Below, one piece after another: positions 1 through 4,806 of a stretch of 5,979 nucleotides of DNA. The notes under the pieces were generated by a model, which was not told the DNA's origin, did no database searches, and saw only the letters and a list, made by a program, of their open reading frames with translations. Where the stretch lies: contig JBGCDD010000247.1 in the NCBI GenBank assembly GCA_045105075.1, positions 1 to 5,979 on the forward strand, in the 5' to 3' direction. The stretch's first letter is position 1, and each line of letters begins with the position of its first letter. Source of the stretch: JBGCDD01 sp045105075 (GTDB lineage: Bacteria; Pseudomonadota; Alphaproteobacteria; Rhodobacterales; Rhodobacteraceae). Both the position numbers and the translations under genes were made by a program.

Positions 1-399
1 ATCCGATGTGCCAACAAAACGCTCGCCGATATAGGGTTGATCGATTACGCCCAACACCGGGCCATTTGCTTCGCTCAGCGCAATCAGCACCCCCCATGTC
101 GGTGTGCCCGAGATAAACCCGCGCGTGCCGTCAATGGGATCTAATACCCAAAGCCGCCCGCTTGGGCCGGCATGCTGGCCAAACTCTTCGCCCCAAATGC
201 CATCGTCAGGGCGCAACTGCGCCAAAACAGCGCGCATCGCCTGTTCCGCGGCACGGTCCGCCACGGTCACAGGATCGAAACCACCGACCAGCTTGTTGTC
301 CGACACCAGATCCGGCGCACGGAAATGCGGTAGAATCGCGGCCCGTGCGGCATCAGCCATCAAGTGGGCGACATCCAGGTCGCTTGGGTTTTCGCTCAT
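1..399 (-). CDS. hisN: Histidinol-phosphatase / inositol monophosphatase family protein (HisN-like), N-terminal part
   Basis: Reading leftward from ATG at 399-397, an uninterrupted frame of 133 codons reaches the window edge, so only about half of a protein of roughly 260 residues is visible. It shows the Li-sensitive Mg-dependent phosphatase fold: the TVADRAAE stretch (about 45-52), GEEFG (70-74) with metal-binding acidic residues, and LDPIDGTRGFISG (86-98) with D87 and D90 as metal ligands. PTWGVLIAL (100-108) and IDQPYIGERF (119-128) follow. The IDGTRGFI and DQP..GERF wording fits the HisN branch, which removes phosphate from L-histidinol phosphate in histidine synthesis, but inositol-phosphate or another sugar-phosphate substrate cannot be excluded. 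The start was chosen because residues 1-26 look like a normal family N-terminus; the alternative ATG at 360 would shorten the first helix. There is no clear Shine-Dalgarno sequence, and a hairpin lies 13 bases upstream. Confidence 0.85.
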   Translation of the reverse strand, partial: MSENPSDLDVAHLMADAARAAILPHFRAPDLVSDNKLVGGFDPVTVADRAAEQAMRAVLAQLRPDDGIWGEEFGQHAGPSGRLWVLDPIDGTRGFISGTPTWGVLIALSEANGPVLGVIDQPYIGERFVGTSD

Positions 400-432
400 A
401 TCAAACAACAAAGGGGCCGACAAAGCGGCCCC
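400..432 (-). terminator. GC-rich hairpin followed by a T-rich run, between the XRE gene and hisN
   Basis: GGGGCCG (413-419) and CGGCCCC (426-432) form a perfect 7-bp stem with a 6-base loop. On the minus strand the stem is followed by CCTTTGTTGTTTG, a broken T-rich run. This could be an intrinsic terminator for the upstream XRE gene, but it ends right at the hisN start codon, so it could also affect hisN expression as a leader structure. The T-run is interrupted, so termination would be weak. The plus strand has no T-run. Confidence 0.45.
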
Positions 433-523
433 GAAGCGAATGGAAGTGAATCAAAGTGAGAATGCGCATGGTCTTTCGTGCCCATCACACAGACCAAATG
501 CAAGCCCTCTCACTTATCGTTTT

Positions 524-895
524 TCAGGCAACGTCACTCAGAACGCGGGCCAACTCAAACAGGCGCCGGCGCTGATTTTCAGGAATTGCGTAATAAGAGC
601 GCACCAGATCCAGTGCCTCTTTGTCACCCATCAGATCAGTTGGGATCATTTGCTTGTCATCACTTGGCTTGTCGACTTCTTCCAGACCAGCGAAGAAAAA
701 GCTCACTTCGACGTCAAGTGAATCCGCAATGTCCCAGAGACGAGAGGCACTGACGCGGTTGGCGCCGGTTTCATACTTCTGGATTTGCTGGAATTTGATC
801 CCAACGCGCTCGGCCAGCTGCTGCTGTGTCATACCGATAAGCCATCGGCGATGACGAATTCGTTTCCCAACATGGACGTCTACAGGATGAGTCAT
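524..895 (-). CDS. XRE-family helix-turn-helix transcriptional regulator
   Basis: This is a cytoplasmic DNA-binding protein of 123 residues. The Cro/CI-type helix-turn-helix covers about residues 8-65: GKRIRHRRWLIGMTQQQLAE, then VGIKFQQIQKYETGANRVSASRLWDIADSL, with the recognition helix around IKFQQIQKYETG (33-44). A linker (about 70-88) follows, then a helical tail with DKEALDLVRSYYAIPENQRRRLFELARVL (91-119). This N-terminus (MTHPVDVHVGKRIRHRR) is widely shared among alphaproteobacterial regulators, the group that includes rhizobial PhrR-like proteins and uncharacterised rickettsial homologues; the target genes are generally unknown. The start is supported by AAGGAG (907-902), six bases before ATG. 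A candidate promoter lies at 1057-1030 with an inverted repeat just after it, which would suit autoregulation. hisN lies 124 bases downstream on the same strand, with a hairpin between them. Confidence 0.9.
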   Translation of the reverse strand: MTHPVDVHVGKRIRHRRWLIGMTQQQLAERVGIKFQQIQKYETGANRVSASRLWDIADSLDVEVSFFFAGLEEVDKPSDDKQMIPTDLMGDKEALDLVRSYYAIPENQRRRLFELARVLSDVA

Positions 896-997
896 CTGTT
901 TCTCCTTCGTGTTTCACTTGTTACAGCACAGGCCTTGCAAGTGAAGGACCCGGCAAAGACGGCACAAACTGCCCCGCCACTCGTACAGGATGCCCCC

Positions 998-1021
998 ACG
1001 ATATGACCCGACCCATATCGT
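998..1021. promoter_or_regulatory. Inverted repeat, possible operator
   Basis: ACGATATG (998-1005) and CATATCGT (1014-1021) are perfect 8-bp arms separated by 8 bases. The repeat sits at or just after the transcription start predicted for the XRE gene on the minus strand, a place where a repressor would block initiation. A second, competing short repeat (CGTCG 1019-1023 with CGACG 1036-1040) shares part of the right arm. Binding by the XRE protein itself is only an inference. Confidence 0.4.
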
Positions 1022-1029
1022 CGGCATAG

Positions 1030-1057
1030 ATATTACGACGTTTGGTGTGGTTTTCAA
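1030..1057 (-). promoter_or_regulatory. Candidate sigma-70 promoter for the XRE gene
   Basis: On the minus strand TTGAAA (1057-1052) and TAATAT (1035-1030) are separated by 16 bases, matching the -35 consensus at 5 of 6 and the -10 consensus at 4 of 6 positions. Transcription would begin near 1023 and give a 5' leader of about 128 bases before the XRE start codon. That leader begins with the ACGATATG/CATATCGT repeat. Confidence 0.4.
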
Positions 1058-1098
1058 GACGGTTGATTTGTAAATTGGTAAACATACCCTGCGGTTGA

Positions 1099-1110
1099 GT
1101 ACAATTGTAC
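1099..1110. repeat. 12-bp perfect palindrome GTACAATTGTAC
   Basis: GTACAATTGTAC is a perfect 12-bp palindrome in the AT-richer middle of the divergent intergenic region. It lies about 70 bases upstream of the candidate -35 of the quinone oxidoreductase and about 42 bases upstream of the candidate -35 of the XRE gene. It is flanked by GTTG (1094-1097) and CAAC (1113-1116), which extend the symmetry with a one-base offset. It may be a regulator-binding site; no specific factor can be named. Confidence 0.35.
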
Positions 1111-1178
1111 ACCAACAAACCGAGTCGAGAGCGCAAACAATGGCAAAATACCCGCGCCTTTGGCCGCGACCTCTGGCT

Positions 1179-1207
1179 TTGACGCCCGCTTTGGCACAAA
1201 ATAAATA
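1179..1207 (+). promoter_or_regulatory. Candidate promoter for the quinone oxidoreductase gene
   Basis: TTGACG (1179-1184), 5 of 6 matches to the -35 consensus, is followed after exactly 17 bases by TAAATA (1202-1207) inside an AT-rich run. The -10 match is weak (3 of 6). Transcription would begin near 1214, leaving a leader of about 28 bases before ATG at 1242. Confidence 0.35.
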
Positions 1208-1241
1208 AGTCAGCGATTCCCAGAATTTACGGACCTATCAC

Positions 1242-2198
1242 ATGAAAGCTTTGCAGATCAGAACACCCGAAGACGGGGCCATTTTGTGCGACATTGACGT
1301 CCCGACACCCGGGCCTTTGCAAGTGCGTTTAAAAATTAAGACTTGTGGGCTTAATTTTGCCGATTTGCTGGTGCAAAAAGGCACCTATCAAGACATTCCA
1401 CCGTTTCCGTTTACAATGGGCATGGAACTGGCGGGCGTTGTTGATGCGCTTGGCGACTCAGTTAACGGCCTCAGTGTGGGCGATCGTGTGGCCGTATTTT
1501 CCGGTCAGGGCGGCCTTGCCGAGTACGGTGTGTTCGACGCCGCGCGGCTGATCCCGATCCCGGCCTCGATGAGCTTTGAGCAGGCCGCAGCCTTCCCCGT
1601 TGCCTATGGCACCAGCCATGTGGCCCTGTCCCATCGCGCACAGCTACAGCCCGGTGAGACGCTGCTGGTGACCGGAGCCGCCGGCGGCGTTGGATTGACC
1701 GCCGTCGAGATCGGCAAGCTGATGGGGGCACGGGTGATCGCCCATGCGCGCGGCGCGGACAAGCTCAAGGTGGCACAGGCCGCCGGTGCGGATATCCTGA
1801 TCGACGACAGCGAGGATCTGCTGGCCCGGCTGCGCGATCTTGGCGGCGTCGACGTGGTTTATGACGCTGTGGGCGGCGCCCCGTTCAAAGCCGCATTTCG
1901 CGCCGCCCGCCCCGAGGGCAGGTTGCTGACGATCGGCTTTGCCAGTGGCGACGTGCCACAGGTTCCGGCCAACCACCTGCTGGTCAAAAATCTCAGCGTG
2001 ATAGGATTTTACATCGGCGGCTACATGAAATTCCGCCCCGAGGTGATCCGCGACAGCCTGGTCACGTTGATGGGCTGGTTCGAGGCCGGCCGGCTGTCTC
2101 CGCATATCAGCCACACTTTACCGCTCGAGGATGTGCACCAGGGCTTTGACCTTCTGGCGCGTCGGGTCTCGACCGGCAAAGTGGTGATCACACTTTAA
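1242..2198 (+). CDS. Zinc-free NADPH:quinone oxidoreductase family protein (MDR superfamily)
   Basis: This is a predicted cytoplasmic oxidoreductase of 318 residues that would transfer hydride from NAD(P)H to a quinone or an activated C=C bond. The GroES-like catalytic domain spans about 1-120 and contains the quinone-oxidoreductase-type stretch GLNFADLLVQKGTY (36-49) followed by PFTMGMELAGVV (56-67). The Rossmann domain (about 130-255) has the glycine-rich loop TGAAGGVG (144-151), then DVVYDAVGG (204-212) and GRLLTIGFASG (226-236). The Cys/His zinc ligands and the structural zinc lobe of alcohol dehydrogenases are missing, as expected for this branch. Length is normal. The ribosome site is weak (GGA at 1231-1233). 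The first ~60 codons look richer in AT than the rest. Its stop overlaps the convergent LysR stop. Substrate is unknown; an enoyl-type reductase role is possible. Confidence 0.9.
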   Translation: MKALQIRTPEDGAILCDIDVPTPGPLQVRLKIKTCGLNFADLLVQKGTYQDIPPFPFTMGMELAGVVDALGDSVNGLSVGDRVAVFSGQGGLAEYGVFDAARLIPIPASMSFEQAAAFPVAYGTSHVALSHRAQLQPGETLLVTGAAGGVGLTAVEIGKLMGARVIAHARGADKLKVAQAAGADILIDDSEDLLARLRDLGGVDVVYDAVGGAPFKAAFRAARPEGRLLTIGFASGDVPQVPANHLLVKNLSVIGFYIGGYMKFRPEVIRDSLVTLMGWFEAGRLSPHISHTLPLEDVHQGFDLLARRVSTGKVVITL

Positions 2199-3073
2199 CC
2201 GGCCACCTTCAAACGCGGTTTTGGCGCGGCTTCGGCAAAAGCTTCGCGCAGCAAGGTGCTCAGCGTCTGTTTCACCTCGCCCGTGCTGTCACCGCCATAA
2301 AAGTTGATGAATTGCATCGGCAACGGCGGCAGCCCACCGGCGTGATCGATCAGCTCAAGATGCGGCGGTTGCGTGCCTTCAATCATCGTGTGCACCGCCA
2401 GATCCGCCGCGACCGTAGCCTCGATGGTGCGGTCCGAATTGGTGTCGACCGCCATATTCCATTCCACCCCCGCGCTGTCCAGCGCCCGCAACACCAACGG
2501 GCGAAAACTACATTGCCGCCCCATCGCAAGGTTCAATGGCAATTGCCGCCACGCCGAGCCACCGGGCGCGCCCACCCAGCACAAAGGTTTGGAGCCAAGC
2601 GATTCGGTGCCCGGCACCTGATTGGCCTCAGTGGTCAGGATCAAATCACATTCACCCCGGCTGTGTTGCTCTTTCAAAGCGCTGGTGTTGGACGCAATCA
2701 AGTTCACTTTGACCCGCGGATAGGCCGCATTAAAGCGCTGCAACACCCGCGGGATTGCGGGATAGACAATGTCATGGGGCACGCCCAGCACCAATTCGCC
2801 CTCAAACGCCTGATCCGTCAGCCGCCCGATCACCTCGTCATTCAATGCCACCATACGGCGCGCATATGTCAGCAATTGCTCGCCCGAAGCGGTCAACGCG
2901 ATGCCCCGCCCGGAACGGTCGAGCAGATCCAGACCCAACAGCTCTTCCAGACGTTTGAGCTGCATCGACACCGCCGATTGGGACAAAAAAAAAAAGCCCG
3001 CTGCTCGTGTGACGCCGCCGCTGTCGGCCACCGCCACAAACGAGCGCAGCGTCGTGATATCCAGATTTCGCAT
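2195..3073 (-). CDS. LysR-family transcriptional regulator, LrhA/HexA-like
   Basis: This DNA-binding regulator has 292 residues, the usual LysR length. The winged helix-turn-helix lies at about 4-63 (ITTLRSFVAVADSGGVTRAA, then LSQSAVSMQLKRLEELLGLD and LLDRSGRGIALTASGEQLL). The ligand-binding domain, about 92-285, starts at GELVLGVPHDIV. The late GGLPPLP motif (256-262) and the spacing around it recall E. coli LrhA, a regulator of motility and surface genes; this is from memory, not an alignment. Residues 27-30 (FFFL) are encoded by an 11-T run in the turn of the helix-turn-helix, where relatives usually have FLNL. The start is supported by AAGGA (3087-3083), nine bases before ATG. It is divergent from the DUF1127 gene, with LysR-type dyads in the gap, suggesting that it controls that gene and itself. 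Confidence 0.92.
   Translation of the reverse strand: MRNLDITTLRSFVAVADSGGVTRAAGFFFLSQSAVSMQLKRLEELLGLDLLDRSGRGIALTASGEQLLTYARRMVALNDEVIGRLTDQAFEGELVLGVPHDIVYPAIPRVLQRFNAAYPRVKVNLIASNTSALKEQHSRGECDLILTTEANQVPGTESLGSKPLCWVGAPGGSAWRQLPLNLAMGRQCSFRPLVLRALDSAGVEWNMAVDTNSDRTIEATVAADLAVHTMIEGTQPPHLELIDHAGGLPPLPMQFINFYGGDSTGEVKQTLSTLLREAFAEAAPKPRLKVAG
2985..2995. repeat. Homopolymer of 11 A (11 T in the LysR coding strand)
   Basis: Eleven consecutive A residues on the plus strand fall inside codons 26-30 of the LysR gene (GGC TTT TTT TTT TTG), within the DNA-binding domain. As written, the tract is in frame. One extra base would end translation at the stop at 2840-2838, after about 78 codons. One base fewer would end it at 2895-2893, after about 59 codons. 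Such runs are prone to polymerase slippage. Confidence 0.95.
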
Positions 3074-3085
3074 GTATCACATTCC

Positions 3086-3097
3086 TTGATGTATCAA
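3086..3097. promoter_or_regulatory. Dyad TTGAT-N2-ATCAA upstream of the LysR gene
   Basis: TTGAT (3086-3090) and ATCAA (3093-3097) form a perfect inverted repeat around GT. It overlaps the LysR ribosome-binding region. The octamer ATGTATCA occurs at both 3072-3079 and 3089-3096, a direct repeat with a 17-base step. The same half-site recurs at 3143-3157 and 3166-3170, so this is probably a secondary binding site for one regulator. Confidence 0.4.
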
Positions 3098-3142
3098 TCC
3101 ACAAACATTCGTTTTCAATATGAACCACACTGCGCCATATAG

Positions 3143-3157
3143 ATCAAGAATATTGAT
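3143..3157. promoter_or_regulatory. LysR-type operator candidate (T-N11-A dyad)
   Basis: ATCAAGAATATTGAT is an interrupted palindrome with 5-bp arms. Inside it, T3144 and A3156 make the T-N11-A arrangement typical of LysR-family binding sites. It lies between the divergent LysR and DUF1127 genes, 44-58 bases before the DUF1127 start, and a further ATCAA half-site is at 3166-3170. A possible -10 (TATAGA, 3138-3143) for the plus strand abuts it. LysR control of both genes is inferred from position and symmetry. Confidence 0.5.
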
Positions 3158-3200
3158 GACACATGATCAACCCATCACCAAACCGGAAAGGATCGACCCC

Positions 3201-3410
3201 ATGACCATGATCTCAACCAACCGCGCGACTTTCAAAAACCGCCGCTCCGTGCTGGCCCGTCTGGGCCACGTCTATGATGTATGGCTCCAGCGCCGCGCCT
3301 TGAACCGTTTGGACGCCGCCGCGCTGCGCGATGTAGGCCTGACCCAGGCAGATGTTGTGCGCGAACTGCGCCGTCCGCTTTGGGATGCACCGCAAAACTG
3401 GCGCTACTGA
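3201..3410 (+). CDS. DUF1127 (YjiS-like) small basic protein
   Basis: This small Arg-rich protein has 69 residues when started at 3201. The DUF1127 domain occupies about residues 28-62, with the signature LNRLDAAALRDVGLTQADVV (34-53) followed by RELRRPLWD. The frame is open further upstream, with ATGs at 3120 and 3156. The ATG at 3201 was chosen because AAGGA (3188-3192) lies eight bases before it and because this length is normal for the family. DUF1127 proteins are abundant in alphaproteobacteria. Studied members in Agrobacterium and Rhodobacter (for example CcaF1) affect RNA turnover and phosphate or carbon metabolism, probably through RNA contacts. The specific role here is unknown. The gene is divergent from the LysR regulator across a gap rich in TTGAT/ATCAA sites. 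A long hairpin follows the stop codon. Confidence 0.88.
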   Translation: MTMISTNRATFKNRRSVLARLGHVYDVWLQRRALNRLDAAALRDVGLTQADVVRELRRPLWDAPQNWRY

Positions 3411-3423
3411 CCCCATCAAAAGC

Positions 3424-3463
3424 GCAATGCCCGGGCAGAAAGTGACCTGCGCCCGGGCATTGC
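3424..3463 (+). terminator. Strong hairpin after the DUF1127 gene
   Basis: GCAATGCCCGGGC (3424-3436) pairs perfectly with GCCCGGGCATTGC (3451-3463), a 13-bp stem with a 14-base loop, starting 14 bases after the stop codon. It probably ends or stabilises the DUF1127 transcript. There is no T-run after it on the plus strand (ACCAAAATTT follows). On the minus strand only a short TTTT follows. It may therefore act as an RNA-stability element rather than a classic intrinsic terminator. Confidence 0.6.
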
Positions 3464-3506
3464 ACCAAAATTTAAGGATTTGGCGACAAATTCCTGACGG
3501 AAACAC

Positions 3507-3535
3507 TTGAAATACCCCCCTCTCTCTCCGATATT
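3507..3535 (+). promoter_or_regulatory. Candidate promoter for the BI-1 family gene
   Basis: TTGAAA (3507-3512) and GATATT (3530-3535) are spaced by 17 bases and match the consensus at 5 of 6 and 4 of 6 positions. Transcription would begin near 3542, giving a leader of about 54 bases. The spacer contains a pyrimidine run (CCCCCCTCTCTCTCC). Confidence 0.4.
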
Positions 3536-3595
3536 TGAGCGGAGACCCGATGGCACCCGCCACGGGCAACCTGTCTTTTATGGAGAGTTGACAGA

Positions 3596-4345
3596 ATGGC
3601 TGAATTCGACACGACCCAAACCGCGGGCCGCGCCGCAGCCGGCGCGCGCGCGGTTGAAATCGACGAGGGCCTGCGCGCCCACATGAACAAAGTCTACGGC
3701 ACCATGTCCGTGGGCATGCTGCTGACATTCCTGGTCGCTTGGTCCGTTGGTTCCAGCCCGGCCTTGCTGTCGGTGTTCCGCGACCCGATTACCCTTTCGC
3801 CCAATATTCTGGGCTGGATCGTGATGTTCGCACCGCTCGCCATGGTCTTTGGCTTCAGCGCGATGATCAACAAGTTCTCGGCCGCTGCCGCACAGCTGTT
3901 CTTTTACGCCTTCGCCGGCGTGATGGGCCTGTCGATCAGCTGGATTTTTGCCGCGTTCACCGGCATGTCGATCGCACAGGTGTTCCTGGCAACATCGATC
4001 GCCTTCGCCGGTCTTTCGCTGTGGGGCTACACCACCAAGAAAGACATCTCGGGCTGGGGATCGTTCCTGATCATGGGCGTCATTGGCCTGGTCGTCGCAT
4101 CGGTGATCAACATCTTCATCGGCTCGCCAGCGATCATGTTCGCGGTGTCGGTGCTGGGTGTGCTGATCTTTGCCGGCCTCACCGCCTATGACACGCAGAA
4201 CATCAAGAACACCTACCTGCAGCACGCCATGCATGGCGACAGCGAGTGGATGGGCAAAGCCGCCATCATGGGCGCGCTGAACCTGTACCTGAACTTTATC
4301 AACATGTTCATGATGCTGCTGTCGCTGCTCGGCAACCGCGAGTAA
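3596..4345 (+). CDS. Bax inhibitor-1 / YccA-YbhL family inner-membrane protein
   Basis: This is a polytopic membrane protein of 249 residues with a polar N-terminal tail (1-30) and about seven hydrophobic segments, near 35-53, 71-91, 99-120, 125-144, 154-175, 178-197 and 223-246. The family signature SVLGVLIFAGLTAYDTQNIK (185-204) and the last helix GALNLYLNFINMFMMLLSLL (226-245) identify it clearly. Eukaryotic members modulate Ca2+ leak and cell death; bacterial YetJ is a pH-sensitive Ca2+ leak channel, while E. coli YccA interacts with the FtsH protease. Function in this organism is not known. D199 matches the first Asp of the pH-sensing pair. At the second site, where E. coli-type members read LYLDFIN, this protein has Asn (N233). 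The start is supported by GGAGA (3582-3586), nine bases upstream. It appears monocistronic, with its own candidate promoter and a strong terminator. Confidence 0.95.
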   Translation: MAEFDTTQTAGRAAAGARAVEIDEGLRAHMNKVYGTMSVGMLLTFLVAWSVGSSPALLSVFRDPITLSPNILGWIVMFAPLAMVFGFSAMINKFSAAAAQLFFYAFAGVMGLSISWIFAAFTGMSIAQVFLATSIAFAGLSLWGYTTKKDISGWGSFLIMGVIGLVVASVINIFIGSPAIMFAVSVLGVLIFAGLTAYDTQNIKNTYLQHAMHGDSEWMGKAAIMGALNLYLNFINMFMMLLSLLGNRE

Positions 4346-4370
4346 GTAAGTCTCGACAATTCGATCTATC

Positions 4371-4398
4371 AAGGGCGGGGATATCTCCGCCCTTTTTT
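4371..4398 (+). terminator. Rho-independent terminator of the BI-1 family gene
   Basis: AAGGGCGG (4371-4378) pairs with CCGCCCTT (4387-4394), extended inward by a G-T and a G-C pair around an ATAT loop. The T-run covers 4393-4398. It lies 25 bases after the BI-1 stop codon. Confidence 0.9.
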
Positions 4399-4488
4399 AT
4401 GCAGTACAGGTCGTTTGCAGACCCCGACACGGCCCGCACAACGGATGGGAAAACACCCGATCGGAGACGATTTGAGGGTCGATATCGA

Positions 4489-4578
4489 TCAATCGGCCCA
4501 AGCTCGGATCACATCCGCGATCTTCGGGTCGGCGCCAAGCTGTCCCCGACAGGCCTTGAAATGGTCCAAATCACACCG
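4489..4578 (-). pseudogene. Possible remnant of a minus-strand gene (C-terminal end only)
   Basis: Within the 408-base stretch without a complete gene (4399-4806), the minus strand has a frame ending at TGA (4491-4489). Its last ~27 codons read like protein: DLDHFKACRGQLGADPKIAD then VIRAWAD. Further upstream the frame becomes Arg/Cys-rich and unlike protein, has no ATG, and meets a stop near 4670. This could be the tail of a decayed or frameshifted gene, or chance coding-like sequence; the family is not recognised. The rest of the stretch holds a 10-bp palindrome TCGATATCGA (4479-4488), short repeats near 4659-4682, and the CtrA-like box described separately. Confidence 0.2.
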
Positions 4579-4711
4579 CCGTCCTGATCTATTCGGGCAA
4601 AAGCGAATCAGTCGAAGGCCCTGACTTTTGCCAGTTGGGAAACAATCACGCCCGGAAATGTGTATTGTTCAGATCACACAATGGCGGCTTTTCACAACCC
4701 GTGATTGAAAG

Positions 4712-4749
4712 TTAATCAAAAGTTAACGGTTTTCGTTGGCCGGTATACA
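4712..4749 (+). promoter_or_regulatory. CtrA-type box and candidate promoter for the VPLPA-CTERM gene
   Basis: TTAA (4712-4715), seven bases, then TTAAC (4723-4727) match the full CtrA consensus TTAA-N7-TTAAC. The half-sites lie in a repeat of AAAGTTAA (4708-4715 and 4719-4726) with an 11-base step, about one helical turn. A possible -10, TATACA (4744-4749), follows 16 bases after the box, so the box occupies the -35 position, as in promoters activated by CtrA. Transcription would begin near 4756, about 51 bases before the ATG at 4807. Confidence 0.55.
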
Positions 4750-4806
4750 TGTCACCGATCATCTTCCTCGCGCCACTCACTTAAATAGGCATACGAGGTT
4801 ACTAAA

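Noticed and set aside
104..721. Plus-strand open frame of 205 codons over the left end
   Set aside because: It is antisense to the hisN-like and XRE genes, whose motifs are clear on the minus strand; its own translation has no domain character.
921..1199. Minus-strand open frame of 92 codons upstream of the XRE gene
   Set aside because: The translation has no recognisable motif and it lies over AT-rich promoter-like sequence with dyads. It would begin inside the promoter region of the quinone oxidoreductase gene.
2312..3142. Plus-strand open frame of 276 codons
   Set aside because: It is antisense to the LysR gene. It is rich in His, Arg and Gln, as expected of the complement of GC-rich coding DNA.
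3120..3200. N-terminal extension of the DUF1127 protein by 27 residues from ATG at 3120
   Set aside because: The extension runs through the LysR-type dyads, has no ribosome site, and would make the protein longer than usual. ATG at 3201 has a good Shine-Dalgarno sequence.
3578..4372. Minus-strand open frame of 264 codons
   Set aside because: It is antisense to the clearly recognised BI-1 membrane protein. Its His/Asp/Glu/Arg-rich composition is the mirror image of hydrophobic codons.
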